A stretch of 62,877 bases of DNA. It comes from Spirochaetaceae bacterium. Its GTDB lineage: Bacteria; Spirochaetota; Spirochaetia; Treponematales; Rectinemataceae. Both the position numbers and the translations under genes were made by a program. This document shows, piece by piece, positions 34,517 through 42,515 of the stretch. The stretch covers positions 1 through 62,877 of the forward strand of contig JANYKC010000025.1 in assembly GCA_025358255.1 (NCBI GenBank). The letters run 5' to 3'. The first letter of the stretch is position 1, and each line of letters begins with the position of its first letter. The notes beneath the pieces were generated by a model. The model was given only the letters and a program-made list of their open reading frames with translations, did no database searches and was not told the DNA's origin.

Positions 34517-35317
34517 CTACAGCACCCAGAAGATGAAGGTCAGGGCCTCGAACCAGGTGGCGCACGTGAAGCCGACGGCCAGCGGGGAGAGCTGCTTGGC
34601 GCCCGGGTAGAATGAGCCGCGGTAAGCCATGTAGTGCTGGCGGAATTCGATGACGAGTTCGAAGCCCGGGGGGAGGGCGATGGGCTTGCTGCCCTCCGCA
34701 GCGCGGATGGCCTTGGCGGCCTCTTCCCTGATCCTCCTCACCGCGACGCGGGGATTGATCGAGACCGAGGCGTTGCCGATGCCCTCGTTCACCGCGATGG
34801 TGGCGATGCGGGGATCGAGGGACTTGGCGCTGGCGCAGAGCTGGCTGTCGCCTGCGACCAGGACCACGGGCACGCCCACGGAAGCCGCGCTGTAGGTGTT
34901 CATGAGGAACTCGCTCGACTCCACGCCGTTGATGAGGACGCGGACGTTGTTCGTGCTCATCGTATGGGCCAGGGGATTGCCGTTGGAGCCCGAACCGGAG
35001 TGGTAGCCGATGAGCATGGCCGCGCCGAAGCTCGGATCGATGCCGGCCATCATGGACCAGGGGTCGCGCGTCCAGGCCCGCATGAGCTTGGCGTTGTCCG
35101 GGAGTGCCGCGGGGTCGATGTTGCGGCCGGAGGAATGCGCGTCCTTGACGAAGATCTCGGCGACCCCCGCCTCCACCGCCGCCTCGCATGCCGCCTGCAC
35201 CTCCCGGGTCATCTGCGCCCGGAAATAGGCGCCCTGGGCGTCCTCCAGCTCCGTCTCTTTCCAGTCCGCGATGCCGCAGACGCCTTCGATGTCGGCGCTG
35301 ATGTAGAGTTTTTTCAC
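34517..35317 (-). CDS. D-aminopeptidase (peptidase M55, DppA type)
   Basis: Zinc-dependent D-aminopeptidase, a family that splits N-terminal D-residues such as D-Ala from short peptides. The 266-residue protein starts KKLYISADIEGVCGI (metal-binding Asp and Glu), then FVKDAHSSGRNID and the HSGSGSNGNPLAHTMS loop. GTG 35317 is chosen: GGAAGGA lies just upstream and it starts the conserved fold. Its GTGA overlaps the M20 stop by 4 bp. In Bacillus, DppA is in a dipeptide transport operon, as here in function. Confidence 0.92.
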   Translation of the reverse strand: MKKLYISADIEGVCGIADWKETELEDAQGAYFRAQMTREVQAACEAAVEAGVAEIFVKDAHSSGRNIDPAALPDNAKLMRAWTRDPWSMMAGIDPSFGAAMLIGYHSGSGSNGNPLAHTMSTNNVRVLINGVESSEFLMNTYSAASVGVPVVLVAGDSQLCASAKSLDPRIATIAVNEGIGNASVSINPRVAVRRIREEAAKAIRAAEGSKPIALPPGFELVIEFRQHYMAYRGSFYPGAKQLSPLAVGFTCATWFEALTFIFWVL

Positions 35318-36513
35318 GCTATCCTTCCTATTTGCAGTCCTTCGAGAAAACCGAGGGCAAGGCAGGCCTGCATCGCCGCTCCGATGGGGAGGCAGTCCTC
35401 GTCCAGGGTGAATGCCGAGCTGTGGAGCGGCGCGGTGATCCCTGCGGCCGCGTTGCCGCAGCCGAGGTGGTAGAAGGCTCCGGGGCGTTCCGCGATGAAA
35501 TACGAAAAGTCCTCGACGCCCATGCTCGGCTTGGCTTTCCACTTGACGTTTTCCGCCCCGAGGAGCTCCCCGGCGGCTGCGACGATGTCGTCCACCGCTG
35601 CATCATGGTTGATGAGGGCCTCGTAGCCTATGAGGATGTCCACCTTGGCCGATCCGCCGTAGGCGGCGGCTATGCCCTCGCTGATCGAGACAGCCCGCGA
35701 GATGAGGGCGTCCCGGTTCGGGCCGCTCGTGGCCCGGAGGGTGGCCTTCATCACGACCTTCTCGGCGATGATGTTGGAGGCCGTGCCGCCGTTGATGGTG
35801 CCCACGGTTATCACCGATTCGTCAAGGGGAGAGACGTAGCGCCCCGTGACCATATTGAGGGCCATGACGATGTTGGCCGCGATGAGGACGGCGTCGATGC
35901 CGCTCTCCGGATATGCGCCGTGGGCACCCTTGCCCGTGACCTCGATCGTGAGGGTGGCGCTGCAGCCGTTGAGGGCTCCCTTCCTCACCTCGATGCCGCC
36001 GACGTCGAGGTAGGGCATGACATGGAGGCCGTAGACCCGGTCGACGTGGGGATTCTCCAGGCATCCGCCCTTGACCATGAGGTCCGCGCCTCCGGTGGTC
36101 TCCTCAGCGGGCTGGAATAGGAGCTTGACCGAACCGTGGATGGAGTCCCGCATCCCGGCCAGTATCTTCGCGGCTCCCAGCTGGACGGTGACATGGGCGT
36201 CGTGGCCACAGGCGTGCATGCGTCCCTCGATGCGCGAGCGGAACTCCGACCCGACGGCCTCGGTGACGGGCAATCCGTCGATGTCGGCGCGAAGGGCAAC
36301 GCAGGCGCCCGGATGGGCTCCGCGAAGGAGGCCGATCACTGCCGTCCCCTTCCGCTCATGCTCGAGGCCGAGCTCCTCCAGGCGGGCCTCTATGAAGGCG
36401 GCGGTCTCATGCTCCTCGAGGCCAAGCTCGGGAGTCATGTGGATCTTCCTTCGCGTTTCCACAAGCCAGGGACGAAGTGCCTTTGCCTTTCCGAGGATGC
36501 TTTTCCTGTCCAT
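35314..36513 (-). CDS. M20 family amidohydrolase
   Basis: A 399-residue metallo-amidohydrolase of the N-acyl-amino-acid/hippurate hydrolase group, which includes N-acetyl-DAP deacetylases. Ligand motifs MHACGHDAHVT, PAEETTGGADLM (catalytic Glu) and GAHGAYP are in order. The substrate is not decided by sequence: with alr, dapF and lysA around it, a role in DAP-lysine or murein peptide metabolism is the simplest idea. ATG 36513 has AAGGAG at a good distance; the codon before it is GTG. It overlaps the alr stop by 1 nt. Confidence 0.9.
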   Translation of the reverse strand: MDRKSILGKAKALRPWLVETRRKIHMTPELGLEEHETAAFIEARLEELGLEHERKGTAVIGLLRGAHPGACVALRADIDGLPVTEAVGSEFRSRIEGRMHACGHDAHVTVQLGAAKILAGMRDSIHGSVKLLFQPAEETTGGADLMVKGGCLENPHVDRVYGLHVMPYLDVGGIEVRKGALNGCSATLTIEVTGKGAHGAYPESGIDAVLIAANIVMALNMVTGRYVSPLDESVITVGTINGGTASNIIAEKVVMKATLRATSGPNRDALISRAVSISEGIAAAYGGSAKVDILIGYEALINHDAAVDDIVAAAGELLGAENVKWKAKPSMGVEDFSYFIAERPGAFYHLGCGNAAAGITAPLHSSAFTLDEDCLPIGAAMQACLALGFLEGLQIGRIA

Positions 36514-37736
36514 CACGGTTCTCCTTGCGGGCTATTGGAAAGGTAGTCGACGACGCTGTCAATGGCGCCGGCGGAGCCGAGGCTGGCTCCGCGGAGGTAG
36601 ACCCGGGGGACGCGGCGTCCGATCGTCGAGAATATCTCGTTGCGGTTCGTGCCCGCCCAGGTAGCCACTTCCAGGAGGCCTATCTCGTCGTCGCCCTTTT
36701 TCCCGAAGAGAAGCGCCTCGTCCCCCTCGGCGGCATCGGGAATGCCGCTGACATCGATGACGAGCTGGTCCATGCAGATGATGCCGACCACGTTGGCCCT
36801 CCTGCCCCGCACCAGGACCTGCCCCTTGTTCGAAAGGCAGCGCCGGTAGCCGTCCACATAGCCCACGGGAAGGGTCGCGATGCGCGCTCCACCAACGCCT
36901 GCGCGCCAGGTGAAGTCGTAGCCCACGCCCTCACCTGCCTCGATGGACCGCAGGCGCGAGATCCGGGTCCTGAAGGCGAAGGGAAGCTTGAGGTCTAGGC
37001 TGTCCGCCAATGGCGCTTTCATGGGGCGGGCGCCGAAGAGGAGGGCTCCCGGCCGGACGAGGTCAAGACGGTATTCGGGGTAGCGGCACAGTCCTATGCT
37101 GTCGCAGACATGGCGCAGCTTGAAACGCAGGCCAAGGGCCGCTGTCCGTGCGACAACCCCCATGAAAAGGTCGAACTGCCTGCGGTCTGTCTCGGCGTCG
37201 CAGAGGGCCAGGTGGGTGAAGATGCCTTCGAGCTCCAGGTAGGGAAGCCCGGCCATGCCCGCTAGGAGGTCAGGGGTTTCTGCGTCGGGCTTGATGCCCA
37301 GGCGGTTCATTCCCGTGTCCAGCTTGATGTGTACGATTGCCGCCCTTCCGAGGTCGGTGGCGGCAAGGGAGAGGAGTTCGGCCTGGCGGCGATCGAAGAT
37401 GGTCAGCCTGATGCCCGCTTGCACCGCGGCCGGGAGCCCGTCATCGGGTGTATGGCCCATCACGAGTATGGGGACAGGGCAATTGCCGCCAAAGCCGCGC
37501 TGGAGCTCGAGCGCCTCCTGGAGGAAGGCGACTGCTAGCATCCCGGCCCCGCTTGCCACGAACTCCTTGGCCACGCGGACGGCGCCGAGGCCGTAGGCAT
37601 CGGCCTTGATCACGGCGGCGATCACCGGGGCGCGGCCGCCGGCCTCCGCCATGGGGCCGCGGTCAAGGAAGGCCCGGAGGCCTTTCATGTTGTACGCGAG
37701 GGCATCAAGGTCTACCTCGAGGCGGGTGCTGCGCAT
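36513..37736 (-). CDS. alr: Alanine racemase
   Basis: PLP enzyme interconverting L- and D-alanine for wall synthesis or D-Ala catabolism. The 407-residue protein has the Schiff-base lysine in AAVIKADAYGLG (Lys44), the second-base region around ATLPVGYVDGY and the CMDQLVIDVS segment typical of Alr. It is 1 nt coupled to dapF (TGATG) upstream and overlaps the M20 gene downstream, so it belongs to the operon. Confidence 0.94.
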   Translation of the reverse strand: MRSTRLEVDLDALAYNMKGLRAFLDRGPMAEAGGRAPVIAAVIKADAYGLGAVRVAKEFVASGAGMLAVAFLQEALELQRGFGGNCPVPILVMGHTPDDGLPAAVQAGIRLTIFDRRQAELLSLAATDLGRAAIVHIKLDTGMNRLGIKPDAETPDLLAGMAGLPYLELEGIFTHLALCDAETDRRQFDLFMGVVARTAALGLRFKLRHVCDSIGLCRYPEYRLDLVRPGALLFGARPMKAPLADSLDLKLPFAFRTRISRLRSIEAGEGVGYDFTWRAGVGGARIATLPVGYVDGYRRCLSNKGQVLVRGRRANVVGIICMDQLVIDVSGIPDAAEGDEALLFGKKGDDEIGLLEVATWAGTNRNEIFSTIGRRVPRVYLRGASLGSAGAIDSVVDYLSNSPQGEP

Positions 37737-38617
37737 CAGGCTTGCCTCCCCATGCCCATGCGGGCCAGGAGGTCATCGGAGAAATTCCCCTCAAAGCTTT
37801 TCTCGACCGGCCCCGTCATGAGGACGGTTCCGCCGGAGAAGCGGATGTCGAGGCTGCCCCCGGCCATGAGGACTGTCACCTCGTCGCCCACGAGGCCCAG
37901 CCTCCGGGCTGCGGCTGCGGCCGCGCAGCTCGAGCTTCCCGAGGCAAGGGTCCAGCCGGCACCCCTTTCCCAGATGGCGATGCGGATCGTGGAGTGGTCC
38001 CGGACCTCGAGGAACTGGACGTTGGCACGGTCGGGGAAGAGGGGAGAGCGCTCGATGGCGGGGCCAAGCCGCTTGGCGATCTCCTCCGAGGCGCCCAGTC
38101 CCATGACCACGCAATGGGGGTTGCCCATCGAAAGGCAGGTGATTCGGCAGCCGATGCCTTCAAAGCTGATCGCCATGTCCACCACCTCGGAGCCTTCCAG
38201 GCCCTGCACGACCACGGGGACGGAAGCGGCATGGAAGTCAGGATCGCCCATGTCGATCCTGACGAGCCCTGCGCCCGGGTCAACGATGGAAGCCTTGACG
38301 CGGCCACCCTTCGTGAGGAGGTAAAAATCCTTCCCCTCACGGAGGCCGTGCTCGAAGAGGTACCAGGAGAAGATTCGCAGTCCGTTGCCGCTTTTGGCCG
38401 CTTCGCTGCCGTCGGGATTGAAGATGCGCAGGTCCGGGTCAGGGCCCGCGGACTGGCTGAAGCCCGCAAGCGGGCCGTACAGTATGCCGTCGGAGCCCAC
38501 GCCCCTGTGGCGATCGCAGATCGCGCGCACCACATCCGGAGTGGGCTCGAAGCTGAAGTTGGAAGGGTCGATCACCAGGTAGTCGTTGCCCAAGCCATCG
38601 TATTTGGAAAAATGCAT
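37736..38617 (-). CDS. dapF: Diaminopimelate epimerase homologue with both catalytic cysteines replaced by serine
   Basis: First gene of the minus-strand operon: 293 residues with overall DapF organisation (FSKYDGLGNDYLVID at the N-terminus, NPDGSEA, ERGAG near residue 218). The two catalytic cysteines of DapF are absent: the CGNG motif reads SGNGLR (Ser76, at 38390-38392) and the ACGTGAC motif reads ASGSSSC (Ser226, at 37940-37942). The paired change suggests a conserved, altered chemistry rather than random decay. Its substrate may differ from LL-DAP. ATG 38617 is preceded by GAGGGA; the frame runs open to 39151 without support. Confidence 0.85.
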   Translation of the reverse strand: MHFSKYDGLGNDYLVIDPSNFSFEPTPDVVRAICDRHRGVGSDGILYGPLAGFSQSAGPDPDLRIFNPDGSEAAKSGNGLRIFSWYLFEHGLREGKDFYLLTKGGRVKASIVDPGAGLVRIDMGDPDFHAASVPVVVQGLEGSEVVDMAISFEGIGCRITCLSMGNPHCVVMGLGASEEIAKRLGPAIERSPLFPDRANVQFLEVRDHSTIRIAIWERGAGWTLASGSSSCAAAAAARRLGLVGDEVTVLMAGGSLDIRFSGGTVLMTGPVEKSFEGNFSDDLLARMGMGRQA

Positions 38618-38694
38618 GCGCGATTCCCTCTGCCGTCTCGCGATGCTGTCGAGGGTATCATGCCGGCGCGGGAATCCGCAAGCGAAGCCGGCGC

Positions 38695-38722
38695 TTGCGG
38701 ATTGCGCCGCGCCCGCTATACT
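38695..38722 (+). promoter_or_regulatory. Putative promoter of the C26 gene
   Basis: TTGCGG at 38695-38700 and TATACT at 38717-38722 are spaced by 16 nt in the 150-bp divergent spacer between dapF and the C26 gene, giving a leader of about 40 nt with GGAG before ATG 38768. Confidence 0.5.
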
Positions 38723-38767
38723 ATGCTCGGCCCTTGCCCGAAGCCCGGGCCGAATGGAGTACCGGAA

Positions 38768-39496
38768 ATGAAACCCCGCATCGGCATCACGACCTTCTCC
38801 GACTCGAAGCCCCGCAGCGCCTACGCCGCGGTGAGCGAGCAGTATATCCACTCCGTCGCCGCGGCAGGCGGCCTTCCCGTGATGCTGCCGCCCGCGGCGC
38901 CGGCAGCGGACTGTTCCGCCTATCTCGACAGCCTGGAGGGTATCCTCTTCACGGGCGGACCGGACGTCGGATCCGTCTTTTTTGGCCAGGAGCCCACAAG
39001 GCAAGTGACCAAGACCTGCCTGGCGCGGGACGATTTCGAGCTCGCGCTGTTCAAGCAGGCGCACGAGCGGGGAATGCCGGTGATGGGCATCTGCCGTGGA
39101 CACCAGCTCATCAACATCGCCATGGGGGGCGACCTCCTCCAGGACATCCACGCCTCCCTACCGGCGGCGGGTGGCCACAAGCAAGAGACGGAGACAATGG
39201 ACGAACCCTACCATCATGTCGATATCCTGGACGAAAAAAGCCGGATATTCGCCGCCTTCGGCGAGCGCCGGATCTGGACGAATTCCTTCCATCACCAGGC
39301 GGTCGGCAAATTGGCGCCCGGGCTTCGGGCGACGGCGCGTTCCCCTGACGGGGTCCTCGAGGCCTATGAGGATGACGGCACGGGCAGCTTCATCCTCTGT
39401 GTCCAGTTCCATCCCGAAGGGCTCACGCGGCGCTTCCCCGTTTTCGTCCGCCTCTTCGGGGAATTCGTCGCCGCGGCGGGGGCCTGGCGGACATGA
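38768..39496 (+). CDS. Gamma-glutamyl hydrolase family protein (peptidase C26, PuuD-like)
   Basis: A class I glutamine-amidotransferase-like cysteine hydrolase of 242 residues. It has the nucleophile elbow MGICRGHQ (Cys109) and the QFHPEG histidine/glutamate pair near residue 218. PuuD-type members cleave gamma-glutamyl bonds, so a gamma-D-Glu link in muropeptides is a tempting target; that is inference. Divergent from the dapF operon; the open frame extends much further upstream as a shadow and is ignored. Confidence 0.88.
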   Translation: MKPRIGITTFSDSKPRSAYAAVSEQYIHSVAAAGGLPVMLPPAAPAADCSAYLDSLEGILFTGGPDVGSVFFGQEPTRQVTKTCLARDDFELALFKQAHERGMPVMGICRGHQLINIAMGGDLLQDIHASLPAAGGHKQETETMDEPYHHVDILDEKSRIFAAFGERRIWTNSFHHQAVGKLAPGLRATARSPDGVLEAYEDDGTGSFILCVQFHPEGLTRRFPVFVRLFGEFVAAAGAWRT

Positions 39497-39546
39497 ATCC
39501 CGTCCTGCGCGTCCATGGAAGTGATGGAAAATTCGTTTCCAGCCCT

Positions 39547-39575
39547 TTGACGTGAAGCGCGAGCGGTGGGATACT
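39547..39575 (+). promoter_or_regulatory. Promoter of oppABCDF
   Basis: TTGACG at 39547-39552, 17-nt spacer, GATACT at 39570-39575. The leader carries AGGAGGGAC before ATG 39627. Confidence 0.6.
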
Positions 39576-39626
39576 GTCTCACTGCTGGTTTTGCGCAAAT
39601 CCAAATTTCCCAGGAGGGACACCGAG

Positions 39627-41447
39627 ATGAAGAGACTTCTCGTACCACTGTGCATTCTTCTCGCGATCGTGGTCGCGACACCTGTCGCTGCCCAGAGGAA
39701 GTCGGCGGACTACACGGAAATCTATGCCGGCGAGCTGACGACGATCAATTACTTCGCCTCCGCCTCGGAGAGCGAGCAGATCATGTCGGCCAACACGGTC
39801 GACAACCTTGTCGAATATGACCGCTACGGCATCGTCAAGCCCTCGCTCGCGAAGTCCTGGACCACATCGGCCGATGGCCTCGTGTGGACCTTCACCCTGA
39901 AGCCGGGCATCAAGTGGGTGACCTGGGAGGGCAAGGACTATGCCGAGGTGGTGGCCCAGGACTGGGTGGACTCCGCCAAGTACTTCATGACCAAGGCCAA
40001 CGCCTCCCCCACGGCTGACATCATCTATGGCGTCGTGAAGAACGGCGAAGCCTACTTCAAGGGCACGGTGACCGATTGGGCCCAGGTCGGCGTCAAGGCC
40101 AAGGACAAGTACACCCTCGAGTATACCCTCGAGAAGCCGGTGCCCTATTTCCTTTCGATGCTCACCTATGTCTCCTTCCTCCCGGTCAACGGCAAATTCC
40201 TCGCCGAGCAGGGCGCGAAGTTCGGCACGACCAACAAGGCCATGCTCTACAATGGCGCCTACATCATGGCCGAGTTCGAGCCCCAGACCAGCCGCCTCCT
40301 TGTCAGGAACGAGAAGTACTGGGACAAGGCCAATGTCCCCATCAATCGCCTCATCTACAAGTACAACAAGGAAATGAGCACCCTCGGCCCCGAGCTCTTC
40401 GCCCGCGGTGAGCTTTCCTATGTCGGCATCCCCTCCTCGATCATCGACACCTGGATGAAGGACCCCGTCAGGAAAGATCTGGTGCGCCCAACGCGGACCT
40501 CGGCCTATACCTACTTCTACGCCCTCAACTTCAAGCCCAAATTCCCGGCCGAATACCAGCCCGAGAACTGGGCCCTCGCCGTCAACAACCTCTCCTTCCG
40601 CAAGGCCCTTTTCAATGCGCTGGACCGCAAGGCGGCCATGCTGACCTCCGAGCCCTATAGCCCTGACCGCCGCCTCCAGACCACGGTCACCCCGCGCAAC
40701 TTCATCAGCGCAGGCGGCAAGGACTATGTCGACATGGTCGAACTGGCGGCCATCTCCAAGGCCGATTCCTTCAACAAGACCGCGGCGGCTGATTTCAAGG
40801 CCAAGGCCATGAAAGAGCTTGAAGGCAAGGTCAGCTTCCCCGTGAAGATCCCGATGCCTTACAACGCCAGCAGCGTCGAGTGGACAAACCGCGCCCAGGT
40901 CGTGGAGCAGCAGCTCGAGACCGTCCTTGGCAAGGACTTCATCGATGTCATTCCCTTGTCCTTCCCTGCCACCGGATTCCTGGGCGCCACCCGCCGGGCG
41001 GGCAACTACGCCATGCAGGAATGCAACTGGGGACCCGATTACGCCGATCCGGAGACCTACACCGACCCCTTCGTCACGGGTTCGAATTACAACTGGCCTG
41101 AGCTCGCGGTCGGCTACGCCGAGGCGAACGGCAAGTCCAAGTACGAGAACATGGTAGAGGCCGCCAAGGCCGTCACCACCGACATGAAGAAGCGCTACGA
41201 GCTCTTCGCCAAGGCCGAGGCCTATTTCATCAGCCAGGCTTTCGTGATTCCCTACGCCAAGGGCGGCGGCGGATATGAGGGCTCCAAGCTCGAACCCTTC
41301 ACCTGCCCCTTCTCCCCCTTCGGGATGTCCAACCTGAAGTTCAAGGGCCAGATCGTCCGCGACAAGGCCTATTCCACAGCGGAATACACCAAGCTCGAAG
41401 CCGACTGGAACGCCGAGCGCGCGGCCGCGCTCCAGAAGACCAAGTAG
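39627..41447 (+). CDS. oppA: Oligopeptide ABC transporter substrate-binding protein
   Basis: Periplasmic solute-binding protein of the SBP family 5 (oligopeptide/dipeptide) with 606 residues. An AxA-type signal peptide (PLCILLAIVVATPVAAQ) has no lipobox, so it is a soluble periplasmic protein. Family 5 features include AYTYFYALNFKP and the hinge around LNFK. The adjacent enzymes suggest it captures murein or other D-amino-acid peptides. ATG 39627 has a strong AGGAGG. Downstream inverted repeats (41458-41515) may lower expression of the later genes relative to oppA. Confidence 0.93.
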   Translation: MKRLLVPLCILLAIVVATPVAAQRKSADYTEIYAGELTTINYFASASESEQIMSANTVDNLVEYDRYGIVKPSLAKSWTTSADGLVWTFTLKPGIKWVTWEGKDYAEVVAQDWVDSAKYFMTKANASPTADIIYGVVKNGEAYFKGTVTDWAQVGVKAKDKYTLEYTLEKPVPYFLSMLTYVSFLPVNGKFLAEQGAKFGTTNKAMLYNGAYIMAEFEPQTSRLLVRNEKYWDKANVPINRLIYKYNKEMSTLGPELFARGELSYVGIPSSIIDTWMKDPVRKDLVRPTRTSAYTYFYALNFKPKFPAEYQPENWALAVNNLSFRKALFNALDRKAAMLTSEPYSPDRRLQTTVTPRNFISAGGKDYVDMVELAAISKADSFNKTAAADFKAKAMKELEGKVSFPVKIPMPYNASSVEWTNRAQVVEQQLETVLGKDFIDVIPLSFPATGFLGATRRAGNYAMQECNWGPDYADPETYTDPFVTGSNYNWPELAVGYAEANGKSKYENMVEAAKAVTTDMKKRYELFAKAEAYFISQAFVIPYAKGGGGYEGSKLEPFTCPFSPFGMSNLKFKGQIVRDKAYSTAEYTKLEADWNAERAAALQKTK

Positions 41448-41457
41448 CAACCGATCA

Positions 41458-41515
41458 CCCGCAGGGGACGCAGGGCCTTTCCCCGCGCCTCCTGCGGGAG
41501 CGATTCCCGATCGCT
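41458..41515 (+). other. Two stem-loops between oppA and oppB
   Basis: CCCGCAGG (41458-41465) pairs with CCTGCGGG (41491-41498), and AGCGAT (41499-41504) pairs with ATCGCT (41510-41515). Structures after the binding-protein gene are common and favour its excess over the permease. Confidence 0.45.
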
Positions 41516-41570
41516 GGCCGCGGATTCAAATCGAGGCAGGAGGAAGGGCCTTGGGCCCGTTGTCCCCATA

Positions 41571-42515
41571 ATGTTTATATATATGTTGAAGCGGCTGTCT
41601 CAGTCGATCGTGACCTTGTTCATCGTCGTCACCACCGTATTCCTCCTCATGCGCCTCCTGCCCGTCGAGGGCTATCTCGGGGACCGCTACGACAAGCTCA
41701 GCGTCGAGCAGCGCGAGGCGATGCTCCAGAAGATGGGCCTCCTGGACCCCTGGTACGTCCAGGTCGGGACCTTCTATGGCAAACTGGCCAAGGGGGACCT
41801 GGGCACCTCGGCCATCTATCGCAAGGATGTCCCGGTCCTCGAAGTCATCGCGCCGCGGGTACCCTATTCCGTGCGCTTCGGCCTTGTGGCCATGGCCTTT
41901 TCCCTCGTCGCGGGGCTTGCGATGGGAGTCCACATGGCCCGCTACAAGGGGCGCTTCTGGGACAGGGCCTGGACGGGCTACATCGTCCTCATCAACGCGG
42001 TGCCTTCCGCGGTCTACCTCCTGTTCATCCAGCTCTACGGCACCGACCTTTTCAAGATCCCCCTGCTTTTCGACAAGTACAAGTTCTCGAGCTGGGTGCT
42101 GCCCACCATCTCCATGGCCCTTGGCGGCATCGCCGGTTACGCCATGTGGATGAGGCGCTTCATGGTGGACGAGCTCAACAAGGACTACATAAAGCTGGCC
42201 AGGGCGAAGGGCATGCCCAGCTCGGCCATCATGGTCAAGCACGTCATGCGCAACGCCTATGTCCCCATGGCCCAGTACCTTCCCGCCGCCATCCTCGCCA
42301 CGGTATCGGGCTCGATCTACATAGAGTCCCTCTACTCGATCCCAGGCATGGGCGGTCTCCTCGTGGATGTCATCCAGCGCCAGGACAACCCCATGGTCCA
42401 GGCCCTGGTCCTCATATTCTCCTCCGTCGGCATCCTTGGACTCTTCCTCGGCGATGTGCTGATGGCGGTCTTCGATCCGCGCATCAAGTTCGTGAAGAGC
42501 GAAGGAGCCCGGTGA
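41571..42515 (+). CDS. oppB: Oligopeptide ABC transporter permease OppB
   Basis: A 314-residue inner-membrane permease with about six TM helices and the EAA loop (NKDYIKLARAKGMPSSAI) that docks with the ATPase. The segment YSIPGMGGLLVDVI matches OppB/DppB. It starts at ATG 41571 or ATG 41583; no good Shine-Dalgarno is next to either. Its stop overlaps the oppC start (GTGATG). Confidence 0.92.
   Translation: MFIYMLKRLSQSIVTLFIVVTTVFLLMRLLPVEGYLGDRYDKLSVEQREAMLQKMGLLDPWYVQVGTFYGKLAKGDLGTSAIYRKDVPVLEVIAPRVPYSVRFGLVAMAFSLVAGLAMGVHMARYKGRFWDRAWTGYIVLINAVPSAVYLLFIQLYGTDLFKIPLLFDKYKFSSWVLPTISMALGGIAGYAMWMRRFMVDELNKDYIKLARAKGMPSSAIMVKHVMRNAYVPMAQYLPAAILATVSGSIYIESLYSIPGMGGLLVDVIQRQDNPMVQALVLIFSSVGILGLFLGDVLMAVFDPRIKFVKSEGAR

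Noticed and set aside
38618..39151. N-terminal extension of the dapF frame
   Set aside because: The extension is antisense to the C26 gene and lacks DapF resemblance; ATG 38617 with GAGGGA starts the conserved fold.
39579..41450. 623-residue minus-strand open frame over oppA
   Set aside because: Complete shadow of oppA; the composition is Gly/Glu/Asp-rich without known motifs or a Shine-Dalgarno.
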